A DNA stretch of 64,000 nt from Symbiodinium sp. CCMP2592 (taxonomy: Eukaryota > Sar > Dinophyceae > Suessiales > Symbiodiniaceae): positions 186,001-250,000 of the forward strand of contig CAJNDT010005768.1 in NCBI GenBank assembly GCA_905221615.1, read 5' to 3'. A program made the translations under genes and the position numbers. Positions within the stretch are counted from its first letter, which is position 1; the number at the start of each line of letters is the position of its first letter. Of the stretch, positions 9,874-21,040 are shown one piece after another. The notes below the pieces were generated by a model that had not been told where the DNA came from, searched no databases, and saw only the letters and a list, made by a program, of their open reading frames with translations.

Positions 9874-12800
9874 GCAGCCGATCCCGAAGTTTACAGCCAG
9901 CTCATCACCGCTTTCGCTTCACGTCGATTGATGAGGGAGGCAGCAGCTTGGTCCGCAGAGCGTGGCATCTGATGGACAGTTTTTCAGGCGGTGAGCTGGA
10001 TGAACGTGGAAGGAAGCTTAGCGATTGCTCGCCGTGCTGCGTTAAGTGTGGCGCAAAGGCTGCTTGACCCATCCACAAGCCCAAGGCACTGGCAATGGAC
10101 CTGGAGCTGGACGCTGCAGCTTTTGCTGCTGCCACGCGCTGAGAAAACAGGGCTACGCAAGCTGTTGTTTTCATGCTCAGGGCGGTGGAGCACACATCCG
10201 AAGAGCGATTCCTCTCTTGGTGTAATGTCCTTACATGCTCTCTCGAATGTTGGTACGGCATGCAGTGTTGTCCTTCTGAGCACGACGGCATGCCAGAAAG
10301 CCCCACGCACTACCTTCGGCAAAAAATGGCTCTAGGGGGCAATGGGTAGAACCGGGTAGAACCCACAAGCCCAATCTGCTTCCGTTTGCATAGGTCACGC
10401 AAACGGTCGAGCATGCACGCTCGTGACCAACAGTTTTTGCAAACGACGTGAGCAGAAGGGTTGATTCTACTCGTATCTCTATCTGGCAAAGGTAGATCTT
10501 CATCAGAGCAGGAAAGATGCCAGCTCCTTGGTCATGCCAACTCTTGACCTCATGCTCGTGAGTGCAACCTTCTGGCATGCAGGTCGGTCCACGGGAGGAG
10601 TTGGACGAAGAAGGCCAGCAAATATTTCGTTGGGAGAACATGGGGCAGGTGACAGTGAAGGCTGTCTAATTGTCTGAGCATGTTCTGGTTCTAGGCCGCA
10701 AAAAGTGGTGGAGAACGGTCCGTTCCCAACTCCGGCTGATCGCCATGAGTGGCTTGTCTGTCGGCATGCGACCAGCAAAGGTCTCACGGATGCGGGAGGG
10801 TGGTCTTCTGGAAGGCGCGCTCATCAGCGCCGGGGATGGAGAGTTTCGGGTGAGTTTGAGGCCAACTTGAGGTATTGGAACACAGCAAACGAAGAGAAGG
10901 GTTCACTTTGAGACCTTCGCATTGCCGAACAAAGAAAACGTGTCTTCTCCTGCTTGTCCACGTTTCTATGTCTGTCTCCCCAGAGCTTTCGCAGGCACTG
11001 TGGGCCGAGATGCGCTGCTCTATCTCCAGAAAGCTGGTAACTTATCCCGTTTTGCATATAGGCTCAACTCGATTTTGGATTGGGCTGAAGCTCTGTATTT
11101 CGCCACATCATGCACTATTTGTTTGCGATTTCAAGCTTCTGCTTCTGGCTGAATCCTGATGTTTTCAAGGCTTGCCAATCTCGGCTAGAAGTTCAGGCAA
11201 CTGTGTTCCAGGAGCCGAAGGGTTCACTCGAGTCTCTGTGCATCTGGGATGTCTGAGCCGATGAAATTCAGCTGCCTCGGTAGTAGCGTTGCTGCAGGCA
11301 AGTTAAGTCTCGTTTGAGGCTTGCGAGAGGGTTTTTGTTCAGGATGCCATCCGTGGCTTCAGAGACGTTGCATCCTCAGCCTGTGCAATCATGCTGTTGC
11401 TCGAGGAAACACTTGAAGCTCAGGATCCAGATTCCGCGGCCGAGTGCCTTCAATGTGCAAGCAAGCTGCGTCTGGAGCAGGAGGAGAGACGGAGCGACGC
11501 TGAGCCGCAGCTGCCTTACTTGGGTTGGTCTTGTGAGGCCTCTACGTTCCATTCCGTGATCATGAAATGCTGTGCGCAGCTCAGCATGCTCGGCTTCGGA
11601 AGCAGTCGCACCTGCTCCGGACTTGACCTGACACAACAGAGTTTGCTTAGGCATGCATGGCCTGCTAGACAAAGCAGCGGCACTTGTGGATACCATGGCA
11701 CCGCACTCAGCTGTCAACGTCCGAGCGGCCGTCAGAGTCTCTTGAAGAATCTGTCAGGCCGAGTGCGGATTGCAGCCTGCATCTGTCACCTGGCGATCAT
11801 GTTGTGACTGCGCAAAGGCGAACTGCTCACAAGTTTCGTGACTGAGGACATCTACCGTGCCTTGTGCCACAGTCAGGCATGGAGTTTCAACTTTTCGGGC
11901 TACCGCTGCTTGTTGTCGCGGTGGGTAGACACGGCAGGCATTGAGGCACAACGAGACCGGGGTGGAATTCTGGCTTTCCAAGCTGGAGGCCGAGACCGGC
12001 CATTCCAAGTGCATGTGGCAAGTAAGAGGTGGCGGCTCACGGGTGTGTTTTCGGTTCTCAGCAACTGTGATGTGACGGCGTACGAACAGGATGCTGAGAT
12101 GGAGCTGGCACCGTTTCGTTTGATGCAAAGGGCCCAGTGCTGCTGAGCACATAAGTGTCCGAGTTCGAGCACCGGAAGCCCTGAAGGTCGTATCATCGAG
12201 CAGCAAAAGGCCAGGCGGAGTCATCCGAGGCACGAGCAAGTTTTTTAGTTTTATGTCGCTCGTTTTTGAATGTTTGGAATGACAGTGGACACCCCTTCGC
12301 GTCCAGCTTCTTGCTTCCCCTGGTAGGCTTGGCTAGAGCGCGCGCATGACGCGGCACTACATCCTGATGTTGCCTGTTACAACGAGGCCGCTGCTGGCTT
12401 TTCTTGTCATGGCTAATGAGTTCATGGATAGCACTGTGCATGATGCCTGCCAGGTCCTGGCAGCCTTCTCGCGGCCCAAAAAGGCCTTTCCATGCTCATG
12501 CGGCAGAGGGACAGGCGTTACAGTCGCAAGTGAAAAACTGTGTGAAGCGGCTGCAGATTACACCACATTAGGGCATGTGCGGTCTTTCTCTCGTGTCAGT
12601 CGTCGTGTTCTTGTCTTTTCGTCTTTAATGCTCGAGTTGCTGACGTGGGTTGACCTCGTTGCACCATAGAATCTACTCAGAACTCTACTTGTAGCACCGT
12701 GCTCAGCCTGATCGGGAAGCAGTCTGACACGTTTTGTCGATTGTTCGGCCACGCCAGGGAGCAGGTTCTGAGTGCCGCATCGCCTAACTTTACCAAGCTG

Positions 12801-13477
12801 GTGTTTGCCCACTTGTTGTGTTTGCTCTTGCTGTTGCGCTTACTGTTCAGGGCTGTGCAACTGAATGGTCTCTTCCTGCCAAGCGGGCCGACGGAGCGTG
12901 GAGGTCTGCATATTCTGCTTGAATGATGGCACAATGTAGGTAGTAGCTTTTTCAGCCAGAATGTGTGTCTCTTCACAGGTGCTTTCAGCAAATGCGTCAC
13001 AAGGAACGGTTCTGGCCACATCAGAAGTGCTCTTTCTTGGTTGTAGGTCCAGTTCACGTCCAGTCTCCGACAGGCTGTCGAGCCAGATGCTGGATCCTAC
13101 AGGACGGCTGGTCGCCGCACTTGTAGGCTGCAGACAGTGCTTACCGGACAGGTCAGTACTGCGTGGCTTTGCCCGGTCCGGCCTTACGAGGCTCGCATGC
13201 TTGCATCATACTTCCGGCTCGTGCTCTTGATGGCCTGTGCTTTCGTGTGGTGGTGAGGCGTAGCGTGGAATGGATGCAGCAGATGCTGGACGCGAATGTG
13301 GCCGTCGATGAGACATGTTGCTCGTCCTTGCAAGGTATTCGAAGGATTTGGCAGAAGCTGCTACGCGCTGTCGTGACCACGAACGCAACCTTACAGACAC
13401 TGAGATGCTGCAAGTCAGGCTACAACTCGCTGCTTTGTGATGCTGCCATGTTTTCTGACGCAGTCACATTGCTATGA
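9874..13477 (+). CDS. PPR protein, 5' group of exon-like segments
   Basis: Separate frames carry PPR-like helices: DPEVYSQLITAFASRRL with MREAAAW (9880-9960), a helical segment LLEETLEAQDPDSAAECL (11390-11450), STFHSVIMKC (11543-11575), GLLDKAAALVDTM (11655-11695), HPDVACYNEAAAGFS (12358-12402), WMQQMLDANVAVDE (13272-13313) and YNSLLCDAAMFSDAVTLL (13420-13474). The motif 'd...yn.li.a......A......M' is that of pentatricopeptide repeats, which bind RNA in organelles. The pieces lie in order on one strand but in different frames, so they are either exons of one intron-rich gene or remnants of a decaying one. I could not place its start. The sequence from 9385 to 9870 holds no recognisable gene. 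Confidence 0.5.
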
Positions 13478-13962
13478 CATGGTATCGCACCAGGACTGTT
13501 GAAGCCACCAGGGTAGAAGAGACGTGCTTGCTATGTTTGTTGCTTGCCATCCTTGTATGGCGTAGACTTCTACCCTTCCTGCAGCCGTTTGAGACATGAA
13601 AGTTATCCCAAAGCCCGTCTCCCATTCTCCTCGGATGCCTCGTGCACAGAGACTTGCGAAAGATGACATACGCGGACTTGCGAAACCGAGAAACTGTAGA
13701 GGATCCTTTCCTGCTGGGCTCAGGCATCATGCAAGGATGGCCAGGCGGCCAGCAGCTTTCTGGCTGCTTGCGCGGCGCACAGGTGGATGGCCGAGAACAC
13801 AACAGAGCGGTGACACTTCTTTTCCTGCAGATGCGTGCAGCAATTGCGTGCAACAGGTTGCCAACATGCCGTTTGCCTTCCAGGCCGTACAGCTTGGCCG
13901 TTCGTTTTCGTCTAGGTTTGATCTGGCATTTTCCAGCTCCGTTTTGTTTAAGGAGAGGCGAA

Positions 13963-13991
13963 GAAGGGTTGCAAAGTGTTCGCAACCCTTC
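13963..13991. repeat. Perfect hairpin, 10-bp arms
   Basis: GAAGGGTTGC (13963-13972) is followed after nine bases by its exact reverse complement GCAACCCTTC (13982-13991). It lies in the presumed intron space of the PPR gene. No terminator-like T run follows. Confidence 0.6.
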
Positions 13992-15159
13992 GTGTTACAT
14001 GCTTTTGGGGATGAGACTGACAGAATAGCATGCCCAGCGTGGCCTGCTCCTAAGACTAGGAACTAGAGTCGAATCTTCAGCTTCGTCAGGCCATGTCCGC
14101 AGACGGGGCGGAGGACTTGTCCTCACTTCCATGGTTATAGCCGCAGTGGTGTCGGCGAAACTGCAGGAGCAAGAGCCTTCCTCGAAACGCCAGAGGTCAC
14201 AGGCCAGAGGATGCGGTAGAAGCTGCCTTTGCTACCGAGTAGGGAGTGTTCGAGACGTGGTCCTCGCAAGTGATGCCAGGACGGCTCGGAGGCCTTTCCT
14301 TGTCTGGGAGGCTGGCCAGGCCTGGATCGTACAGAGCAGGGCCTGCTTTTGGAGCAGTGCCCCACTTTACCTGACCGCGTCAGGTAGTTTCGGTGACGGC
14401 TGTGGTGGCTCGCAGACATCTCAGAAGCAAAGCTGCTCCAGCAGATCATGTCGGGCATGATACTTGGTGCGCGCGCGTCAAAGTCTGGTGTGCAGGTGTG
14501 GTAGCGGTTATGGCGGTGCCAGCAGCAGCGGCTCAGGCATCAGAGCTCCGAGAACCCAAGCCGCCTGTGCAGAAGAGCAGCGGCAGCCGATTTGTCAGGC
14601 GCTAGTGCTTTGGACCCCATGGCAGGCAGGCTGCAGCCGTGAGGATGTCATTCTTTTAGTTTCCACCAAGCTGTTGGTTCTTCTCTGTTGTGAGGCTGCG
14701 GAGGATGCTCTGGTCTCGGCTGGGGCTCTGGCCCGAGAATCGATGTTGTTGTGAGCACAGGGCATAATCACCCCCAAATCTGAAAGCTACTGTAGCAGAA
14801 AGACCGGCAGCTTCACGGAGATCAGCTTCCTGAATTCAGTCTTGATATTGAGACGAGTGAGGTGCCTGCGGTGGCATGAACCCAATACAACTGGACGCTT
14901 GACCGCACGAAGTCGTAAAGTTCCTAGAGCTTGCGACGAATCGCCGCCACTGCAAGGCTCAGATGCAGCAGATGGCCCAGGCCATGGCAGCCTTTGCCTC
15001 GAATGCCAAGGCATGCAAGAAAGGAAGCTCTCTCAAAGGTTCATGTTGTGATCCGTTACCGGAAGGAGGATTTTGTCCCTGAGAATCCAAATGTGGAGGA
15101 GAGGTACTACGGCAACTGGGATGCAAGAAATTCTTCATACTGTTCTATGTGGCAAGAAC

Positions 15160-15660
15160 ACCGCAAGAACGGGAGTCGAAACAAGGCATTATTCGTGATT
15201 ACAACGAGAGCCAAGTCACAGCCTCGAGCCAGTTCAGTGTGTGTCGCAATGCGCGTTGCGCAAAACTTTGGAACACTGAGGGCTTCGGTTTCATCGAATG
15301 CGAAGACGCAAAGTGGAGATACGGGATGGACGTGTTCATTCACAGGCCAGCCCGTATCAACGTTGCACTACATGCTACTCCGCAGCTTGTACTTGGGGGT
15401 GGGCTGTTCTCCGAAAAGGCGTCAGATGTTTGGCTTGGCCAAGGGGGACGAGGTTGGCTTTGCCTGTTTTTTCGCGAGGACATTCCTTCTGACGCCTGTT
15501 GCAGGTTAGTTTCGTGATTGTGCGAAACTCCCAAGGCTGGGCGGGCTGGGCTGTTTGTGGCTGGACTTACATTCAATGCTGTTGTTTCGCTTGGAGAGCG
15601 GCAAGAAGTCTATTTGCAGGTCAGCCTCAAGCTAGGCATGTCATCAAGAAGGAGGCAGGT
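15160..15660 (+). CDS. Cold-shock-domain (CSD) protein, four small exons
   Basis: Four short pieces in order rebuild a nucleic-acid-binding cold-shock fold: GIIRDYNES (about 15173-15200, RNP1-like beta strand), GFGFIECEDAKWRYGMDVF (15271-15340, RNP2-like strand), KGDEVGFACFF (15440-15475) and GQPQARHVI (15616-15645). The pattern 'G.I..yN..GFGFI.C...yG.DVF.H...GD.V.F....GQPQA' is the one seen in abundant dinoflagellate CSD proteins. Each of the last three pieces follows AG directly, and in two cases AG|G. The gene lies between two groups of PPR segments on the same strand, so it may be nested. A frame at 16149-16219 (MEGKVMSEEEARRF, then stop) could be a C-terminal exon, but the link is unproven. 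Frame changes between pieces need the introns to be real. Confidence 0.6.
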
Positions 15661-16298
15661 TGACGATTCGCTCTGCTCAGGGTCCTGTGAACTTCCTTGT
15701 ATATGATGAACAGTTTAAACGCCGCCTGACAGAGACAAACCGGACGTCATCGGTCGACGTAAGAAGGTCAGAACCTGCGGCCCTGGCAAGGAGACGGCTC
15801 GAATACTGGAAAAGCGTAAGGATCGGGAGAAACGCGAGGCTGGCTGACCGAGTGACCTGTGAATCCTTCGTGATGGCCTTTTTTCCGAAGGCCGAAAAAC
15901 TACAAGCAAAGAAGCAGGCCCACGGGACTCTTCGCTGACTGGCTTCAATAGAGACCTGCTGTCTTCCGCATCGAGAAGCTAGACAAGAGTTTGGTGATTC
16001 AGAGGAATGTCTTGTGCTCATGGGCAGGCCTCGGAAAAAGTTTGGGGCTTATACTGGAGCCACTGGATGCCGTGCATCTTGTGGCGCGAGTATGCACGAG
16101 TTTACGCTGTTCTTTGCTGTTCATCTGCCCAGGTGTTCACCCCCAGCACAATGGAGGGCAAGGTTATGTCCGAGGAGGAGGCGAGAAGATTCCAAAAGTC
16201 CTTGAAACGAGGCAGATGACAGCCGCTCGCCTGCACATTCATTGACTGAAGACTGCGTGGAACATTGTTGCGCTCGACTAAAGATATCTCCAGTGAAT

Positions 16299-16325
16299 AT
16301 GAGGCCAATGAATCTCCGGCCTCAT
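16299..16325. repeat. Short inverted repeat
   Basis: ATGAGGCC (16299-16306) and GGCCTCAT (16318-16325) are exact complements separated by eleven bases. It lies between the CSD gene and the next PPR segments. The role is unknown. Confidence 0.5.
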
Positions 16326-16633
16326 GATCGCACAAAGACGTGCGGAGTGTGAGACCACTCGAGATCTCTGAAAAAGGAGTAGAACGAGTCATGCTTCTAG
16401 CGAACCCGTCTCTCGCTGCAGCTTCCTTCGCCAGTAGCACTGGCGCCAGGTGGCCTTGCACGGGCCAGAGAGGCCACACTCGCATCGACGTGGCTCCAGA
16501 GGTGGGCTGTCCGGTCAGTTTGTTTTTCAGCATTTCGCTCGTGCGCTGCATAACTTGAGGATGGTGCTCGACAAGCTGGAAGCAGCCGAGGCACGGCCAC
16601 GTGTGTCGAGTCTCCTTCCCTTAGCCATGGCCC

Positions 16634-17040
16634 AACGAGAAGGTTGCCTTCAATGCTGTGATTTCGTCCCACTTGGGCATCGGAGACTGGAAGAAGGCGG
16701 GGGTTGTCGTTAAGCACCGAATGATTTCCGAGAATTTTCGGGAGCTGAGGCTGCACAGTGGCTGAAGCGAATGGTCATCCGCGATCTGACGCCCGTGAGG
16801 ATTCTGCGATACATGCTTTGCCGTCGCTGCAGCACATACAGACTGTATTTCCTAAAACGTCTGGATCCTACGCAGGGTCCACGCAACAGTAAAACCTGTC
16901 TCAGCACAAGTGTTTGGCGCCAGGACTCATTACAACGAGGTCATCGACCACTGTGTGCAAGAGGAAAAGTTGGACAAGGCGCTCCGTGCCTCGACAGCGG
17001 AAGTCTGCCAGCATCATGCATCTGGACATTGCAGGCCTAC
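16634..17040 (+). CDS. PPR protein, middle group of segments
   Basis: Two PPR-like helices are clear: NEKVAFNAVISSHLG with GDWKKAGVVV (16634-16710) and RTHYNEVIDHCVQEEKLDKAL (16922-16985). They have the same repeat grammar as the groups at 9.9-13.5 kb and 18.3-19.2 kb. This group ends less than 200 bp before the ATG of the TspO gene, and PPR motifs resume beyond it, so TspO sits inside the PPR territory. Confidence 0.5.
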
Positions 17041-17210
17041 TCGTGGTTGACTTTGATGAAGGACTGGGAATGTTTGGTGATTGTGCTCGAGTGCCTGCCC
17101 GCAATGATGAGTGTGTTGAAGAGCATAGCCGAGCCTTAGCACACGTCCCCCTTGTGCTCGGCTTCCAGACAACTCACATTTCATTTGCTTGTTTGCTTCT
17201 TCGTTTGGCA

Positions 17211-18119
17211 ATGTCGGCGTGCGAGAGGCACGCAAGCCAACAATGCGCGAAGCGATCGCGCCGGCCGGTTGCTCTCGCGATAAGCCTGCTGGCGTTTGGC
17301 TGCTTGGGGCCATCCTGGATGCTTTCCCCTGTGCTCCCACGGCCGGGCAGAGCCACGCATCTTACGATAGGTAGCTCGAACTTACCACCACTCAAGACGC
17401 CGAAGACGTCACGTGTGTCACTGCAAGCTTCTGAAAAGGAGCTTGACACCGATGCTGTGGGAAAGTACGCGCTGTCCATTGCCATCCAGCTGCTAGGAAT
17501 TACAACTTTCTTCACGGCGATCGACTCTGCTGTTAAAGCCTCGGGTGTGGAGCTGCCTGACTGGGCTGTTTTTGCCTTGTTCTTTGGCATGAGCTTGCGC
17601 TCGCGCATCTTTTCGCCCCTGGACAACTCCCGCCCCGATATTCAGAAGGCAACGCAGGGACAGGCCACAGGAGGCTTCAACGACCGAACGATGCCAAGTT
17701 GGACACCTCCCGGTTTCTTTTTCCCGATCATGTGGATACTTATCGTGGCACCCCTTCGGGCGGCATCCTCGATGATGATTTGGCAGCAAGTTGGCCACCT
17801 TTGTGACGCAACTATCTTGGTCCTCATGCTTCACTTATGTGTGGGGGACACTTGGAACACCGTCAACAATGTGGAGCGAAGACTGGGAGCTGCAGTTCCT
17901 GGGGTCCTCTGTGTTTGGGCCTCGGCGCTTGCTGCGAGCTACGCATACTTTCAGGTTGATCCCTTTGCTGGGCAGCTACTGTTGCCAACCTGCCTGTGGC
18001 TTACAGTGGCAGCTGCTTTGGTAACGGACACCTGGCGGGTGAACAACACTTCCGGAGCAGAGCCACTCTTTCCGTATAGGGGCACAACCCAAACAAAGTT
18101 CTGGTTTTCCACAGACTGA
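17211..18119 (+). CDS. TspO/MBR-family membrane protein with plastid-type presequence
   Basis: TspO/MBR proteins (translocator protein family) bind tetrapyrroles and related ligands in outer membranes of mitochondria or plastids. The 302-codon frame is intact and uninterrupted. I chose the ATG at 17211 because it starts a plausible targeting region: basic residues, then hydrophobic VALAISLLAFGCLG (signal-peptide-like), then a Ser/Thr/Pro-rich basic stretch, as expected for proteins entering a secondary plastid. The frame is open further upstream, but that part overlaps PPR-like sequence in another frame. The core has about six hydrophobic segments, the TspO hallmark PSWTPPGFFFPIMWIL, and GDTWNTVNNVERRLG, a signature seen in algal members. 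It is intron-free, unlike its neighbours, which fits reinsertion from mRNA. I found no spliced-leader relic just upstream. Confidence 0.8.
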   Translation: MSACERHASQQCAKRSRRPVALAISLLAFGCLGPSWMLSPVLPRPGRATHLTIGSSNLPPLKTPKTSRVSLQASEKELDTDAVGKYALSIAIQLLGITTFFTAIDSAVKASGVELPDWAVFALFFGMSLRSRIFSPLDNSRPDIQKATQGQATGGFNDRTMPSWTPPGFFFPIMWILIVAPLRAASSMMIWQQVGHLCDATILVLMLHLCVGDTWNTVNNVERRLGAAVPGVLCVWASALAASYAYFQVDPFAGQLLLPTCLWLTVAAALVTDTWRVNNTSGAEPLFPYRGTTQTKFWFSTD

Positions 18120-18284
18120 AGCTCCAGGCCCGAGAGAGCAAAAGAAGCTTGCTTACTGCTTGTTTGCTCTGGCTTAGCCCGGGCATGACGTCTGTCTTTC
18201 GGCTGTGCCTGAAGCTCTGGCTTTGCTCTGACTCTACGGGCAAAAATTCGACTCTTGTTGCGCACTCCTGCAGGCTACTCCTCC

Positions 18285-19235
18285 GTCGTTGCCGGATCTG
18301 GTTTCGTACCATCACCTCATCAGTGGTGCTGCGGCGCTGGGAAGAGAGAAGCAAGCGGCCTGCTGCTTACTTTCTTTCTTCGGATTTTGCCTCCGCACGG
18401 CTTACCGGCTTCACCTTGAGGAAGACTGGTTCGGGGAGATGCGAAGTGCACGATTGACGCCCGATCCAGTCTTTTTCACTGACGTGATCCACGGCTTCGC
18501 AAGCCGGGCATCCTAGTTAATTGTTGTATGGATTCTGGCATGTTGGAGCCAAAGTGCATGCAGGAAGCACGGAGTATGAAGTCGCCATTACATGGCTGCG
18601 ACGCATGGCCCTGCGCTGAGGCTACCTATTCATGTTGCATTTTTCTCACGGGCATCTGCAGTCCGCTGATAAGGCGAAAGAAGCTGTGCATCCGACCGTC
18701 GCGTGCTACAATGCACTCATCTCTGCATGTGCCAGGCCGTGCCGGCAACCAAGTCTTTCAGAGGGGTTTATGTGTGTTGGCCCAACAGGCAGGGTGACTT
18801 ACAACGTGCGGAGTGCCGCACTTACCTCCGTTCTTGAAGCATTCGTTACTTCGTCTTGGGTGGTTCCTGATTGAGGCACTGGTTTGAGCAGCTGCCCATC
18901 CAACGGCTGCAGCCGGGAACATATGTCGCACATTGCTGGACCTAGATCATACACGCAGTAGCGGCTCAGTAGCGGCCTCCCGTGCGTAGAGCATACTCAG
19001 AGACAAGACCACTGTAACATGTAGTCCGCACGGTTGAAGCAAGTCTGTGCAAGTGGGACGAAGCAGCTGGCTTACTACCCTTGGGCATGGAGATACGGAC
19101 CTGCCGACAGTTTTACAGCTAGCTCGGGGCTGTTTGCAGTCCAAGGCCCGACGAGTTCTCTTACAAGGCATTGATTCGCGGCTGCTGCTTGCTGGATGAG
19201 ACTCAGAAGTCGCTTGGAGGAATCAGGGGAGTTAT
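18285..19235 (+). CDS. PPR protein, 3' group of segments
   Basis: The motifs are PDLVSYHHLISGAAALG (18290-18340), ARLTPDPVFFTDVIHGFAS (18450-18506), HPTVACYNALISACA (18690-18735) and GPDEFSYKALIRGCCLL (19143-19195). All follow the PPR helix pattern ('PD...Y..LI.......'). They lie in order on the + strand, in different frames, with stops between them. The gene or its remnant therefore continues past TspO. From 19.24 to 20.0 kb I see only weak helical pieces (around 19340-19420) and no stop codon I would trust as the end. Confidence 0.5.
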
Positions 19236-20032
19236 AGATGTTGGCAAGTGCTAAATCTGAGTTCCAATGCCACGCACTTCAGCAGAGTCGCAAGTTACGT
19301 TAAGAAGTGTTCCATCACTGTCGGGAACTTCCGCCCTGCCTCTCAGGGCAAAGCAGTGGTTGCAGAAGCTTCAGTCCACCAGATGCAGGCCCGGAAATGG
19401 ACGCTTTCGGTCGCCTCGCAATCCATGCTTTGCCTTGCTTTCTTCTTGACTGCCTAGGCCTGATATGCCATTCTACTTGGGGCCACTGCCTGAGACACTC
19501 ACTGCAATCTCTGCTCCGGTCATTCGGCGGATGCAGGATGATAGATGCAAGAGGACACAGCTCCCTTCCGGAGGCAGGGCCAGTCTTCTTGCCAGCTCCT
19601 GCAGAGGCTGATCTGTTTGTATTGTGCTGTCATGTGCTGTCGCTGACGTCCTTTGCAAATGGACACGGCAAACCTCAGCCCCGCCCCACACACTGTAGGC
19701 CTGTTTCGCTCTCCAGCTCAGGCTCAAGACGATGGAAACCACCCTGCCAAAGAAGCAGGCGTGTTGAAAATGCGGCCCTTCCCGCATCGACGAGATCGCC
19801 GTGACACTGGAAAAGAAGATGCAATTCACACAGTTCACATAGCCATCTAATGACTCGAGGCTTCCAAGGTTACAGGGCAAGATGGAATAGATCGATGTAA
19901 ATTGGCAGAACCATAGACCGAGAATGGATGTAAAGAGGCTGCCCGAGGGGCTCAATTTCTTATATGTTTTAAGTTGCCAAGCCATGTCAGTTCCGTGTGA
20001 ACACAGCAAGCTCCAATTTCTGGTAGTCTGTT

Positions 20033-20155
20033 CGGTCCTTGCCTGGCTGCGGGAAGGGGAGCGACCGCTGCGAAACACGCTCCTGCGTTTGGGTAGTTTA
20101 CTCGGTCCTTGCCTGGTTGTGGGAAGGGGGAGCGACCGCGGCGATGCGAAATGGA
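20033..20155 (+). repeat. Tandem duplication, about 71-bp unit
   Basis: CGGTCCTTGCCTGG followed by a G-rich stretch and 'gagcgaccgc' occurs from 20033 and again from 20104. The two copies differ at a few positions, mostly C to T. It lies at the left edge of the AT-rich zone. Confidence 0.75.
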
Positions 20156-20260
20156 AGTTGCAATTCTTCCCCAAAAAATGTTGGGGGTTGGGTTCTTGTC
20201 TGGCTTTTCCTTCTCGCGGGGGAGCGTTCACAAGAAAACGTTGCCGTGGATCGGAATACT

Positions 20261-21040
20261 TGTAGCGAAGAGGACGCGTCCACGCGGAGGACACGACCGT
20301 GGTGGTCGTGGATGGGGACAATTGGGGAGCTGGGTGCCAAGCGTCCGCGGGAGGACGCGCCGGTGGTGCGGAGGTCTGGGTGGGTGCAAGCTCCGGGCGA
20401 TCTTGAATGGGGACGGTGGGGAGCTCTGGGTGCTGAGCGTTCGCGGGAGGACGGGTGGTGCATCGGAAGGACGCGGTAGTGGATGGTGACGGTGGTAGCT
20501 CTGGGTCTTGAACGTTTACGGGAAGATACGGTTGAAGACGGGGATAGGTGGGGACGTGGACGGGGAGGGAAGAAGAATTCTAAATAGCGAATATTCAATA
20601 AGAATGGATTATTTATTCTGGCTAAATATTAATTAGAAGAAAGATATAGGAAATCTCTACCGATAGGGATCGGGAGGGGAGCTCTGGGCACCGAATATAT
20701 AATGGAGGAGACGGGGAAAGATAAATGGTTGGGGAGGTCTGGGCTCTGAGAAAATATTATTAGGGACGGGTGGGCAAAATGAATATTGAGAGAATTCTAT
20801 ATTTCGAGCTTACGGAGTAAGATATTTTTTCGAATAGGGACGGGAAAGGTATGATTATGGATAGGAACGGTTGAGAATTCTGGCCATCATATTTATAAGA
20901 GGTTGATGAAGAAGAACTCTGGATTTCGAATATTTATGGAAAGCTACGATTGAAGATAAAGATGGATATGAGTTCTAAATACTGAATATTCGTAGAGGAT
21001 GCGGCACATGGACGTAGGTCGTAGAGAAGGTATCGATTAG
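20261..21040 (+). repeat. Tandem repeat that decays from GC-rich to AT-rich
   Basis: About eleven irregular units of 40-105 bp, commonly near 75 bp, can be aligned on a shared start. Left units read GAGCTCTGGGTGCTGAGCGT and TAGCTCTGGGTCTTGAACGT; later ones read GAATTCTAAATAGCGAATAT, GAATTCTGGCCATCATAT, GAACTCTGGATTTCGAATAT and GAGTTCTAAATACTGAATAT. Many differences are G to A or C to T, and they generally increase to the right. Two GC-rich unit starts (near 20678 and 20730) interrupt the gradient. Confidence 0.65.

Noticed and set aside
19473-20321. 282-codon open frame on the - strand
   Set aside because: It lies antisense to PPR-like sequence and runs through the GC-rich repeat edge; its composition is Ser/Arg-rich without any motif.
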